A stretch of 64,000 nucleotides of DNA from positions 620,001-684,000 of the forward strand of contig CAVPVV010000004.1 in assembly GCA_963709325.1 (NCBI GenBank). Reading direction: 5' to 3'. The notes beneath the pieces were generated by a model. It did not search any database. It saw only the letters and a list, made by a program, of their open reading frames with translations, and was not told the DNA's origin. Below, piece after piece: positions 56,143 through 64,000 of the stretch. Source of the DNA: VFZN01 sp963709325 (GTDB lineage Bacteria > Acidobacteriota > Vicinamibacteria > Vicinamibacterales > UBA2999). A program made the translations under genes and the position numbers. Position 1 is the first letter of the stretch. Every line of letters starts with the position of its first letter.

Positions 56143-56963
56143 AGCTGCTCTTCATCGGCGATATCGTCGGCCGCCCCGGCCGCGAGATCGTCAAGCGAGG
56201 GGCGCGGGTGCTGGCCCGGCGCCTCGGCGCCGACCTGGTGGTCGCCAACGGCGAGAACGCCGCGGCCGGGGCCGGCATCACCCGCGACAACGCCGACGAA
56301 ATCTTCAAGGCTGGCGTGCACGTGATTACCGGCGGCAATCACATCTGGGACAAGCGCGAGATCCTGGAATTCATCGACCGCGAACCGCGGCTGATCCGTC
56401 CGGCCAACTATCCCGACGGGACGCCCGGGCGCGGCAGCGTGGTCGTCGCCGCCGCCGACGGCACCCAGGTCGGCGTGATCAACCTGATGGGACGAGTCTT
56501 TCTCTCCACCCTCGACGATCCGTTCGCGATCGCGATGCGGGAAATCGCCGCCGTTCGCGAGGCCGGCGCCTCGGCGATCCTCGTGGACTTCCACGCCGAG
56601 ACGACGTCGGAGAAGATCGCGCTCTCGTGGTGGCTCGACGGCAAGGTGACGGCGGTAATCGGCACACACACGCACGTCCAGACGGCGGATGAGCGTATCC
56701 TGCCGGAAGGCACGGCCTGCCTCACCGACGCAGGCATGACCGGGCCACATGACGGAGTCATCGGCATGGATCGGCAAGGTGTGATCACCCGGTTCCGGAC
56801 CGGCATGCCGGCCCGCTTCGAGCCGGCTGGCGGCGACGTCCGCCTGCACGGCGCGATTCTGACGCTGGACCCGACCAGCGGCCGAGCAACGGCAATCGAG
56901 CGCGTCGCCGTCACCAGCGCCACGTTCGACGCCTGGGCCAGCGAACCGGACGCCACGGCATGA
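56139..56963 (+). CDS. YmdB-type (TIGR00282) metallophosphoesterase
   Basis: This is a 274-aa cytoplasmic enzyme with the calcineurin-like motifs 'LLFIGDIVGRPGREIV', 'VVANGENAAAGAGITRDNAD', 'VITGGNHIWDKREILEF', 'LVDFHAETTSEKIALSWWLD' and 'IGTHTHVQTADERILP', which match YmdB of Bacillus subtilis (2',3'-cyclic nucleotide phosphodiesterase) and relatives. Length and metal ligands are complete. GTG 56139 overlaps the hsp20 stop, and its own stop overlaps xseA by 4 bp (ATGA), so it is in one transcription unit with them. Confidence 0.93.
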   Translation: MKLLFIGDIVGRPGREIVKRGARVLARRLGADLVVANGENAAAGAGITRDNADEIFKAGVHVITGGNHIWDKREILEFIDREPRLIRPANYPDGTPGRGSVVVAAADGTQVGVINLMGRVFLSTLDDPFAIAMREIAAVREAGASAILVDFHAETTSEKIALSWWLDGKVTAVIGTHTHVQTADERILPEGTACLTDAGMTGPHDGVIGMDRQGVITRFRTGMPARFEPAGGDVRLHGAILTLDPTSGRATAIERVAVTSATFDAWASEPDATA

Positions 56964-58480
56964 GCATGCTCCCCTTCGACGATCCCGCCTCCGCTCCATC
57001 GGAGGACAAGGAGCTTCGGCGCGGCCAGCCGGCCAGACCCGCTCCAACGGATGACGAGGATCCCCGGCACCGCGAGCCGGGGCCGACGACCGCACCGGTT
57101 GCACCCGCCGCACCCGCACCCGTCGCACCCGCCACACCCGTCGCACCTGCTGTGAGGCGTGTGCCTCTGACCGTCTCTCAGCTTTCCGCGCGGCTGCGCA
57201 CCGTCGTCGAGGAGACATTCGACGAGATCTGGGTCCAGGGTGAGATTTCCGGCGGCCGGACCTGGAACTCCGGCCACTTCTACTTCACGCTCAAGGACGC
57301 CAACGCGCAGATCAAGGGCGTGGTGTTCCGGTCGACTCTGCGGCTGCTCAAGTTCAAGCCGACCGACGGCCTGTGCGTCACCGTGCGCGGCCGGATCAGC
57401 GTCTACGAGCCGAAGGGCGAGTACCAGCTGGTCTGCGAACACCTCGAGCCGCAGGGGCTCGGGGAGCTGCAGCTCGCCTTCGAGCAGTTGAAGAAGAAGC
57501 TCGCGGCCGAGGGGTTGTTCGCCGAGACGCGCAAGAGGCCGCTGCCGGCGCTGCCCCGCCGCATCGGTATCGTGACCTCGATCGACGGCGCGGCGCTGCG
57601 TGACATCGTGCGCGTGTTGCGCAGGCGCTATCCGAACGCGCACCTGGTGATCTCACCCACTCGCGTCCAGGGCGAAGGGGCGTCGGGAGAAATCGCGCGC
57701 GCCCTGCGTCTCGTCGCCCGGATCGATCACGTGGATGTCGTCATCGTCGGCCGGGGCGGCGGGTCGCTCGAGGACCTCTGGGCATTCAATGAAGAGATCG
57801 TCGCTCGCGCCATCGCCGCCTGCCCGATTCCCGTGATCTCCGCCGTCGGCCACGAAACCGACGTCACGATTGCGGACTTCGCCGCCGACTTGCGGGCGCC
57901 GACGCCCTCGGCCGCCGCGGAAATGGTGGTGCGGCAGAAGGACGAGTTCACCGCTCACATCCGGCGGCTGGTGCAGCAGCTGCGCGCGGCCATGCTCAAC
58001 CGGGTTCGCCGCCTCGAGTCGCGGCTGCATGCGCTGCAGGCCCGGCCCGGCTTCGCCGGTTACCCCGGCCGCCTGGCGTGGCGGGCCCGGCACGTCGGCG
58101 AGTTGACCTCCGATCTGAAACACGCCGCTCGGGAAGCGATTGCAGCGCGCCGCCGCCGACTGGAATCGGCACGCCGCAGGCTCGATCAGTTCGATCCACG
58201 CCACCGGCTGGCCCGCGTTCGCGCCACGCTGGTCGGCCAGGACGGGCGGCTCCGCGGCGCCGCGGCGCGGCGGCTCCATCGGGCCCAGGGCCGGTTCCGC
58301 GAACTCGCGGCACATCTCGATGGTCTCAGCCCGCTCGCCGTGCTCGGCCGCGGCTACGCTGTCTGCTGGGACGGCGAGCGCACCCGCATCGTCCGCGATG
58401 CTGGGAGCGTGGCTCCCGGCGATCCCATTCGCGTCACACTGGAGCGCGGCGAGATCCGTGCGCGCGTCACCGATTCCTGA
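56960..58480 (+). CDS. xseA: Exodeoxyribonuclease VII large subunit
   Basis: XseA with XseB degrades single-stranded DNA to oligonucleotides. The 506-aa protein has an OB-fold N-terminal domain at about 70-170 ('EIWVQGEISGGRTWNSGHFY'), the catalytic region 'RIGIVTSIDGAALRDIVRVL', 'VVIVGRGGGSLEDLWAFNEE' and 'VISAVGHETDVTIADFAADL', and the coiled-coil C-terminus ending 'LGRGYAVCWDGERTRIV'. The first 70 residues are an unusual Pro/Ala linker ('APVAPATPVAPAVRRVPLT') encoded by CGCACC-type repeats. ATG 56960 overlaps ymdB; a shorter start inside the linker is possible. xseB follows after 51 bp. Confidence 0.96.
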   Translation: MSMLPFDDPASAPSEDKELRRGQPARPAPTDDEDPRHREPGPTTAPVAPAAPAPVAPATPVAPAVRRVPLTVSQLSARLRTVVEETFDEIWVQGEISGGRTWNSGHFYFTLKDANAQIKGVVFRSTLRLLKFKPTDGLCVTVRGRISVYEPKGEYQLVCEHLEPQGLGELQLAFEQLKKKLAAEGLFAETRKRPLPALPRRIGIVTSIDGAALRDIVRVLRRRYPNAHLVISPTRVQGEGASGEIARALRLVARIDHVDVVIVGRGGGSLEDLWAFNEEIVARAIAACPIPVISAVGHETDVTIADFAADLRAPTPSAAAEMVVRQKDEFTAHIRRLVQQLRAAMLNRVRRLESRLHALQARPGFAGYPGRLAWRARHVGELTSDLKHAAREAIAARRRRLESARRRLDQFDPRHRLARVRATLVGQDGRLRGAAARRLHRAQGRFRELAAHLDGLSPLAVLGRGYAVCWDGERTRIVRDAGSVAPGDPIRVTLERGEIRARVTDS

Positions 58481-58531
58481 CCGCTCGAGTCAGCGGGCGG
58501 TATCGCGCACGGTACAATCGCGGGTCAGCTC

Positions 58532-58777
58532 ATGGATCCGACCATCAAGGACTTCGAGGCGGCCATCGCCGAGCTCGAGACGATTGTGAAGAAGCTCGAG
58601 GAAGGCGACCTGCCGCTCGAGACTTCACTGGAGCTCTACGAGCGCGGGGTCACGCTCTCGCGCTATTGCCATGGCCAGCTCGAGGCCGCCGAGCGCCGCA
58701 TCGACGTGCTCAACGAACGCGGCGATGCGAAACCCGCCTCCCCGGCGCTGGGCCTCGACCGAGACGATGACGCGTAA
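58532..58777 (+). CDS. xseB: Exodeoxyribonuclease VII small subunit
   Basis: This 81-aa partner of XseA shows the family's 'FEAAIAELETIVKKLEEGDL' and 'LETSLELYERGVTLSRYCHG' segments. Several XseB chains bind one XseA. ATG 58532 is the only reasonable start. It lies 51 bp after xseA on the same strand and 114 bp before ispA; I see nothing notable in that gap. Confidence 0.94.
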   Translation: MDPTIKDFEAAIAELETIVKKLEEGDLPLETSLELYERGVTLSRYCHGQLEAAERRIDVLNERGDAKPASPALGLDRDDDA

Positions 58778-58891
58778 CCCCTCAATGCGCGTCGATGGAG
58801 CAGCCATCTGTGCGCTGATTTGCCACCCGCTCATCGCCGGGCGTCCGGGCATTCGGATACTCAACCGAACCAATTGAGCGGTTAGACGGCC

Positions 58892-59824
58892 GTGACCCTG
58901 CCGGAGTATCTCGAGACACGTCGCACGCTGCTGGAGACCGCGCTGCCAGCCATGCTCCCGGCTGGCGCACCGGCGGTCATCGTGGAGGCGATGCGCTATT
59001 CACTGCTCGCCGGCGGCAAGCGGCTCCGCCCGCTGCTCGTGCTCGCCGCTGCGGAAGCGGTGGCCGGCGCCGATACCGAGCAGGCCCGACGCAACGCGCT
59101 GCCCGCCGCCTGCGCGGTGGAGATGATTCATACCTACTCGCTGATCCACGACGATCTGCCGGCGATGGACGACGATTCGCTGCGACGCGGACGGCCGACG
59201 TCGCACGTGGTGTTCGGCGAGGGGATGGCGATTCTGGCCGGCGACGGCCTGCAAGCCGAGGCGTTCGCGGTGCTGTCACGGCTCCCGGACACCAGTGATC
59301 CGGTTCTTGTGTCGCGCAAGCTGAGGGCCCTGCTCGTCGTCGCGGAAGCGGCCGGCGCCATCGGCATGGTCGGAGGCCAGGCCATCGACCTCGCTGCCGA
59401 CCCGACCCACACGCGCCCGGACGGGATCGTGCCGGCGCCGCTGGGCGCCACGCATTTGGCCGACATGCACGCGCGGAAGACCGGGGCGCTGATTCGCGCC
59501 TCCGTGCTGGCCGGCGCCATCATCGGCGGAGCCGAGGCCGCGACGTTGTCGGCGCTCGATCGCTACGCGCGCCAGATTGGCCTGGCTTTCCAGATCGTGG
59601 ACGACATCCTCGATGTCGAAGGCGCCTCGGCCGATCTCGGAAAGACTGCCGGGAAGGACGCCGCCGCCGGCAAGCCGACCTACGTCTCGCTGTACGGCCT
59701 CGACGGCGCGCGCGCCCGCGCCGCCGCTTGCCTGCGCGACGCGGACGAGGCCCTCGCCGATGCCGGCCTCTCGGACACGCACCTGCGCGGCATCGCCCAC
59801 TGGATCATCGAGCGGCGCACATGA
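58892..59824 (+). CDS. ispA: Polyprenyl (farnesyl/geranylgeranyl) diphosphate synthase
   Basis: This is a 310-aa trans-prenyltransferase that condenses isopentenyl diphosphate with an allylic diphosphate. The first Asp-rich motif is D87/D88 in 'IHDDLPAMDDDSLRRGRPTS', with two residues between the Asp pairs as in bacterial FPP synthases. The second is D237/D238 in 'QIVDDILDVEGASADLGKTA'. 'LLAGGKRLRPLLVLAAAEA' supplies the diphosphate-binding residues. Start GTG 58892; the stop overlaps tlyA by 4 bp (ATGA). The xse-ispA-tlyA order is the same as in many genomes with dxs between; dxs is missing here. Confidence 0.93.
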   Translation: MTLPEYLETRRTLLETALPAMLPAGAPAVIVEAMRYSLLAGGKRLRPLLVLAAAEAVAGADTEQARRNALPAACAVEMIHTYSLIHDDLPAMDDDSLRRGRPTSHVVFGEGMAILAGDGLQAEAFAVLSRLPDTSDPVLVSRKLRALLVVAEAAGAIGMVGGQAIDLAADPTHTRPDGIVPAPLGATHLADMHARKTGALIRASVLAGAIIGGAEAATLSALDRYARQIGLAFQIVDDILDVEGASADLGKTAGKDAAAGKPTYVSLYGLDGARARAAACLRDADEALADAGLSDTHLRGIAHWIIERRT

Positions 59825-60574
59825 CGACGCGGATGCGTCTCGACGCGCTGCTGGTGCAGAAGGGACTGGTCGAGTCGGGGGAGAAGGCCCGGGCGATGAT
59901 TCTCGCCGGCCAGGTGGCTGTCGGCGGCCACGGCGTTCACAAGGCCGGAACCATGGTCGACGTGAACGCCGACGTCCGCGTGCTCGGCCCCGAGCATCCA
60001 TACGCCAGTCGCGGCGGCCTCAAGCTGGCCCACGCGCTCGAGGTGTTCGGCGTCGACGTGACTGGGGCGCTTGCTCTCGACATCGGAGCGTCCACCGGCG
60101 GATTCACGGACGCCCTGCTCCAGCGCGGCGCCCGCCACGTGATCGCGCTCGACGTCGGGCACGGGCAACTGCACTGGAAGCTGCGCCAGGATCAGCGGGT
60201 CACCGTCATCGAAGGATCCAATGCCCGCCGCCTGACGCGTGCCGATCTGCCCGACATCGGTGCCGGTGTGGACATCGTCGTGATCGACGTGTCCTTCATT
60301 TCGCTGGCACTGATCTTTCCCGTGATCCCGACGCTGCTCGGACCCTCCGCACCGCGTTATCGCGCTGGTCAAGCCGCAGTTCGAAGCCGGACGCAAAGAC
60401 GTCGGCAAGAAGGGCGTCGTCACGAAGCCGGAGGTACATGAGCGCGTGATCGCCGACGTCGCCCGCGCGGCCGCTGAAGTAGGATTGGAGCGCCGCGGCC
60501 TGACCGAGTCGCCGATCACGGGGGCACAGGGCAACAAGGAGTATTTGATGCTCCTCGCTCCACCGCCCAGTTGA
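59821..60574 (+). pseudogene. tlyA: TlyA-family rRNA 2'-O-methyltransferase with a frameshift
   Basis: The first frame begins 'MRLDALLVQKGLVESGEKAR' (S4 RNA-binding domain, 1-65), then the methyltransferase 'ASRGGLKLAHALEVF', SAM site 'ALDIGASTGGFTDALLQRGA', 'VIALDVGHGQLHWKLRQDQR' and 'VVIDVSFISLALIFPVIPTL'. At about 60350 the family's next element, 'VIALVKPQFEAGRKDVGKKG', appears in the next frame and runs to TGA 60574 ('ITGAQGNKEYLMLLAPPPS'). Skipping one base (CCG-C-GTT, near 60355) restores a 250-aa protein. The C-terminus is so well kept that a one-base insertion in the sequence is likely. Confidence 0.88.
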
Positions 60575-60607
60575 GTTGTGTATCCGATCAAGGTTTGAGG
60601 CGCGATC

Positions 60608-61459
60608 GTGAAGATTGGAATCGTCACCAAGCCAGCGCTGATCGAGGCTCGCGAGACGCTCGCCGACATTGCCAGCTGGCTCGCAGCGCGCCGGATCGAC
60701 GCGGTCTGGTCACCCGAAGCGGCGGATCTCCTGCCCCGGGACAGCAGCCGGCGCGTCGCGCTGCGCGAGGACATTCCCGGTGACGCCGATCTCGTGCTCG
60801 TCCTCGGCGGCGACGGCACACTGCTGGCCATGGCCGATCGCATCGCCGCCGCGGAGCGGGACATCCCGATTCTCGGCGTGAACTTCGGTTCGCTCGGCTT
60901 CCTCACCGAGATCACCAGGCCCGAGTTATTCGAATCGCTCGAAGCGGTCGTCGGCGGCCGCGCCGGCCACGACGAGCGGATGATGCTGCGGGCGACGGTG
61001 GGCGGCGAGAGCTTCATTGCCCTCAACGACGTGGTCGTGACGCGACATGCGCTGTCGCGGATGGTGGAAGTGTCCGTGTGGGTTGGCGAGCAGTTCGTGA
61101 CTACGGTGAAAGCGGACGGACTGATCATCGCCAGCCCGACCGGGTCGACGGCCTACAACCTGTCGGCCGGCGGCCCGATCGTGCACCCGGCGATGGACGC
61201 CCTGGTGATCACTCCGATCGCGCCGCACACCCTGACCAACCGGCCGATCGTGATTCCCGCGTCCCGCGACGTGCGGGTCGAGGCCGCGACGCCCAGCGAT
61301 GGGATCCACGTCACGTTCGACGGACAGTCGGGCTTTCCGCTGGCAACCGGCCAGGCGGTTTCCATTGCCCGCGCGGCACGTCCGCTGCGGCTGGTGCGTG
61401 CCACGTCGCGGAGCTACTTCGAGGTGCTGCGCCAGAAGCTCAAGTGGCACGAACGCTAG
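60608..61459 (+). CDS. nadK: NAD kinase
   Basis: This enzyme phosphorylates NAD to NADP with ATP or polyphosphate. The 283-aa protein has the catalytic GGDGT at 67-71 ('LVLVLGGDGTLLAMADR'), 'ILGVNFGSLGFLTEI', 'ALNDVVVTRH' and 'ADGLIIASPTGSTAYNLSAG'. It is complete. GTG 60608 gives the conserved N-terminus 'MKIGIVTKP'. It follows tlyA by 33 bp in the xse-ispA operon, and its last 20 bp overlap the convergent universal stress gene. Confidence 0.96.
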   Translation: MKIGIVTKPALIEARETLADIASWLAARRIDAVWSPEAADLLPRDSSRRVALREDIPGDADLVLVLGGDGTLLAMADRIAAAERDIPILGVNFGSLGFLTEITRPELFESLEAVVGGRAGHDERMMLRATVGGESFIALNDVVVTRHALSRMVEVSVWVGEQFVTTVKADGLIIASPTGSTAYNLSAGGPIVHPAMDALVITPIAPHTLTNRPIVIPASRDVRVEAATPSDGIHVTFDGQSGFPLATGQAVSIARAARPLRLVRATSRSYFEVLRQKLKWHER

Positions 61460-61943
61460 CGGCCGCCTCCCGTGCGTCGGGCTGGAGAAAGTCTCGCTCG
61501 ACGGCGTGCACCGTCAACACCGGGCACGGCGCGGATCGGACCACGCGCTCGGCGACGCTGCCCATCAGCAGGTGACGCAGCGCGCCGCGGCCGTGCGTGC
61601 CCATCACGATCAAGTCGATCTCGTGCTCGAGCGCATATTCGATGATGTCGATGGCTGCGGCCCGCGCGCCGCGCACGACCGTCACCGGGTCGAGCATGGC
61701 GCGGTCGTCGGCAGTGATGGACTCCTTCATCTGTCGGATCGCGACTGCCTCGAGTCCCTGCTCAACCTGCTGGATGGCGGCCACCGGCACTTCCGCACCG
61801 CCGGGGATCATCACGCTCTCCACGGTGTGAAGAACGTGGAGGCGGGCCCGGAACTGACGCGCGAAATGCCGTCCGTATTCGAGCGCCTGCCGCGACGGCT
61901 CGGAGAAATCGGTCGGCACCAGAATGTTCTTCAGGGCGATCAT
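61440..61943 (-). CDS. Universal stress protein (UspA family)
   Basis: This 167-aa Usp-domain protein begins 'LKNILVPTDFSEPSRQALEY' and ends with the ATP-binding signature 'GTHGRGALRHLLMGSVAERV' and 'VRSAPCPVLTVHAV'. It is probably an ATP-binding Usp dimer. The C-terminal 20 residues extend past the usual end and overlap the nadK 3' end on the opposite strand by 20 bp. It is separated from mltG by 196 bp that contain a GC hairpin. Its regulation is not visible. Confidence 0.92.
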   Translation of the reverse strand: MIALKNILVPTDFSEPSRQALEYGRHFARQFRARLHVLHTVESVMIPGGAEVPVAAIQQVEQGLEAVAIRQMKESITADDRAMLDPVTVVRGARAAAIDIIEYALEHEIDLIVMGTHGRGALRHLLMGSVAERVVRSAPCPVLTVHAVERDFLQPDAREAAASVRAT

Positions 61944-62046
61944 GATGCGGCCTCCTGGCGTGCGCCGGGACGCCGAGTGGCGTCGCCAACGCGTGCCGTC
62001 TGGTGACTGTCAACGCAAGCTCGGTGCCACGGACCTACTGGCGATT

Positions 62047-62067
62047 CGGCCGGTAATTTTCCGGCCG
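62047..62067. terminator. Hairpin CGGCCGG-TAATTTT-CCGGCCG
   Basis: A perfect 7-bp GC stem with a seven-base AT loop lies in the spacer upstream of the universal stress gene and 73 bp past the mltG stop. No T-run follows on the minus strand. It could end mltG transcription or act as a protein site. Confidence 0.4.
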
Positions 62068-62139
62068 CCCGATTCAGCTGACGGGGACCCGGCACGCCGC
62101 CAGCGGGATTCCGGATGTTCCCGGCTGGCAGCTCTTCGA

Positions 62140-63174
62140 TCAGCGATGTCTCCGCTCGCGGAAGTACTCCACCTGCCACTGCTGGACGTTGCGGTTGTGC
62201 TCGGCGAGCGTGTCGGCGAAGACGTGCGATCCGTCGTTGCGGCTGACGAAATACAGGTGCGAGACGGCAGCGGGCCGGACCGCGGCCTCTAACGAGGCGA
62301 GTCCCGGGGAGGCGATCGGACCTGGCGGCAGCCCCGGGTATCGGTACGTATTGTAGGGCGAGTCGAACTGCAGATCCTCGCGCGACAGGTTGCCGTCGTA
62401 GTGTCCCGCCCGCTGCAGGGCGAAGATCACGGTCGGATCGGCCTGCATGCCCATCCCGATCTTCAACCGGTTTCGGTAGACGGCCGCGACCAGCGGACGT
62501 TCCTCGCCCCGCGCGGTCTCCTTCTCGACGAGCGAGGCAAGGGTCACGATCTGCCTCGTGCTGAACCCGGCCGCCGCCGCTTGAGCCCGAAGCGGCTCGG
62601 CGTAGAGCCGCTTGAAGAGCCCCACCATCTGCGTGACGAGCTCGGTGGCACTCGTGCCCCGCGGCAACGCGTAGGTTTCAGGAAACAAGTAACCCTCGAG
62701 GTCGGTCGCCTCCGAATCGAGGTCGGCGATCAGACTGGCGTTCTTCGCCGCCTGTTCGAACTCGGCCGCCGCGCCGAACCCGCGCTCTTCGAACACCTGC
62801 GCCATCTCGGGAATCGTGAGCCCCTCGCGAAACGTGATCAGCCGTTTGTAGACGTCGCCGCGGGCGATGCGATCGATCACCTCGAACGGGGTCGCCTCGC
62901 GATCGAAGCGATACTCCCCCGCTTTCAGCTCACGCCCCCGGCCCGACATCCAGAGGGCAACCCTGAAGGTGCGCGCATCGCGAACCACACCTGCCTCGGC
63001 GAGGTGTGCACCGATGGTGCTGGCGCCGGTCCCGGGCGCGATCTCGACGAACTGCTCGGGACCATCGAAGCCGCGAAACGGTTGATGTACGCGCTGATAC
63101 ACGACCCAGGCGCCTGCGCTGGCGGCAAGCGCAAGCAGCACCGCAAGCAGGAGCAGCCGCTTGACGATCTTCAT
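62140..63174 (-). CDS. mltG: Endolytic murein transglycosylase MltG
   Basis: This single-pass inner-membrane enzyme cuts nascent peptidoglycan strands and sets their length. The 344-aa protein has an N-terminal anchor ('RLLLLAVLLALAASAGAWVV'), a LysM-like subdomain and the YceG catalytic region with the conserved Glu in 'VTLASLVEKETARGEERPLV', followed by 'QADPTVIFALQ', 'FDSPYNTYRYPGLPPGPIAS' and 'YFVSRNDGSHVFADTLAEHN'. It overlaps ruvX by 4 bp, an arrangement found widely. Confidence 0.95.
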   Translation of the reverse strand: MKIVKRLLLLAVLLALAASAGAWVVYQRVHQPFRGFDGPEQFVEIAPGTGASTIGAHLAEAGVVRDARTFRVALWMSGRGRELKAGEYRFDREATPFEVIDRIARGDVYKRLITFREGLTIPEMAQVFEERGFGAAAEFEQAAKNASLIADLDSEATDLEGYLFPETYALPRGTSATELVTQMVGLFKRLYAEPLRAQAAAAGFSTRQIVTLASLVEKETARGEERPLVAAVYRNRLKIGMGMQADPTVIFALQRAGHYDGNLSREDLQFDSPYNTYRYPGLPPGPIASPGLASLEAAVRPAAVSHLYFVSRNDGSHVFADTLAEHNRNVQQWQVEYFRERRHR

Positions 63175-63611
63175 CGAGCCGGCACCCGCGTGTCGAGGTA
63201 GTCCTGAAGGATGACAGCGGCCGCGGCCGCATCGAGCTTCTTCTTGCGGTCGCGCCAGTCGCGAACGCCGCGAGCGGTGAGGCGCTCTTCGGCTGCGTGA
63301 CTGGAGAGGCGCTCATCCTGCAGGACCACGTCGAGGCCGGTGCGCTCCGACAGCGCGCTCCTGAACGCTTCCACGAGCGGCGTCTGATGGGTCGGGCTGC
63401 CATCGAGCCGCCGCGGCCACCCGACCACGATCGCGCCCAGACCATCGTCTTCGTTGCGCAGCGCGTCCACGAGTTCGGCAACCAGCCGCAACGTCTCGCG
63501 CTCGGACGGCGGCCGTTCGAGCCGCCGCCACGGCGAGGCCAGGGTGCCGGTGGCGTCGCTCAGCGCCAGGCCGATGCGCCGCGCGCCGTAGTCGATCCCG
63601 AGAACGCGCAC
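63171..63611 (-). CDS. ruvX: Holliday-junction resolvase-like protein RuvX/YqgF
   Basis: This 146-aa RNase H-fold protein shows 'VLGIDYGARRIGLALSDATG', 'IVVGWPRRLDGSPTHQTPLV', 'VVLQDERLSSHAAEERL' and the final 'KLDAAAAAVILQDYLDTR', which supply the acidic catalytic residues. Such proteins act in 16S rRNA 5' end maturation and may process branched DNA. It is first in the ruvX-mltG pair. The start is ATG/GTG at 63611; the 84 bp to the next gene hold nothing I can identify. Confidence 0.94.
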   Translation of the reverse strand: MRVLGIDYGARRIGLALSDATGTLASPWRRLERPPSERETLRLVAELVDALRNEDDGLGAIVVGWPRRLDGSPTHQTPLVEAFRSALSERTGLDVVLQDERLSSHAAEERLTARGVRDWRDRKKKLDAAAAAVILQDYLDTRVPAR

Positions 63612-63695
63612 GGCCGCAGTATAAGATGCGCGGCGAGCCTGCCGCGCCGAGGTGGAGCAGCCGATTGCGTGGTGAAGCTCGTCAGCGATGCGATG

Positions 63696-64000
63696 TCAGA
63701 GACGCGGCGCGCTGACGAGCGCGTCACGCAGGTAATAAGCGATGACCGCGGCGCTGCCAACCAGGGCGAGCATCCGCATCAGCGCGGGGCCCGTGCCGAG
63801 GACGCGCTGGGTGATGACCTGCACCGCCTGCCAGATCAGGAAGAAAACGACATACGACAGGGCCATGCCGACGGCAATGCCGAGCCACGGGAACAGCAGC
63901 AGCGGCAGCACCGTGAGGAGGCAGATGCCGCCCAGCCACGTGCCCGCCGTCAGCCACAGCAGTTCGGCCCTGGAAATGACGAGCGGGTTCGAATCGGGCG
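63696..64000 (-). CDS. Membrane protein of unknown function (5' end outside window)
   Basis: The frame is open to the right window edge, so the start lies beyond 64000. The visible 101 codons include 'SRAELLWLTAGTWLGGICLL', then 'LPLLLFPWLGIAVGMALSYV', 'VFFLIWQAVQVITQRVLG' and a final 'ALVGSAAVIAYYLRDALVS'. This suggests at least three helices with no charged catalytic motif. I recognise no family. Confidence 0.55.
   Translation of the reverse strand, partial: PDSNPLVISRAELLWLTAGTWLGGICLLTVLPLLLFPWLGIAVGMALSYVVFFLIWQAVQVITQRVLGTGPALMRMLALVGSAAVIAYYLRDALVSAPRL

Noticed and set aside
63981..64000. GGTTCGAATC at the right edge, similar to a tRNA T-arm
   Set aside because: The five-base stem does not pair correctly, and the stretch lies in the open frame of the membrane protein.

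Overview
The window is a 64 kb, GC-rich, gene-dense chromosomal segment of a Gram-negative bacterium. It encodes lipid A enzymes (lpxB, lpxD), lipoproteins, RND efflux and outer-membrane barrels. The mix of an MtrB-type barrel with a decaheme cytochrome, a type III glutamine synthetase, an M49-like secreted peptidase, many secreted metalloproteases and intergenic 7-9 bp tandem arrays suggests Acidobacteriota (Vicinamibacteria-like). That placement is inference; no rRNA or tRNA gene is present to fix it. There is no clear prophage, insertion sequence or CRISPR array.

Layout. 1-5.7 kb: tail of an ADP-forming acyl-CoA synthetase, a decayed secreted gene, a Cu+ P-type ATPase, a universal stress protein and a DUF4010 membrane protein. 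5.7-11.1 kb (all minus strand): NifU-like Fe-S protein, sigma-54 activator, a 71-aa protein, decaheme cytochrome and MtrB-like barrel. I see -24/-12 sigma-54 promoters in front of both the 71-aa gene and the cytochrome, so this looks like a self-contained regulated electron-conduit locus. 11-22 kb: M49 peptidase, AlgH, QueG, aconitase, an osmoprotectant ABC transporter with a fused binding protein and permease, and a three-gene overlapping matrixin cassette. 22-32 kb: lpxD / two M16 peptidases / lpxB, membrane proteins, an S1/P1-like phosphoesterase and FadD. 32-42 kb: glnN, FKBP lipoprotein, membrane glycosyltransferase-like proteins, GAF-ATPase regulator, L,D-transpeptidase, nucleotidase. 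42-49 kb: RND pump fused to a TolC-like protein, its adaptor and a divergent TetR gene. 49-53 kb: gatC-gatA and small genes. 53-56 kb: hsp20-dnaK heat-shock locus with an HspR-type (HAIR-like) inverted repeat. 56-61.5 kb: hsp20-ymdB-xseA-xseB-ispA-tlyA-nadK run. 61-64 kb: universal stress protein, mltG, ruvX and a membrane protein cut by the window end.

Four genes (SGNH hydrolase lipoprotein, a large membrane protein with two breaks, the RND adaptor, tlyA) are interrupted by frameshifts. All five breaks are repaired by skipping one base. Because tlyA and the adaptor otherwise look intact and conserved, sequence or assembly insertions are the simplest explanation, with real decay or +1 recoding as alternatives.
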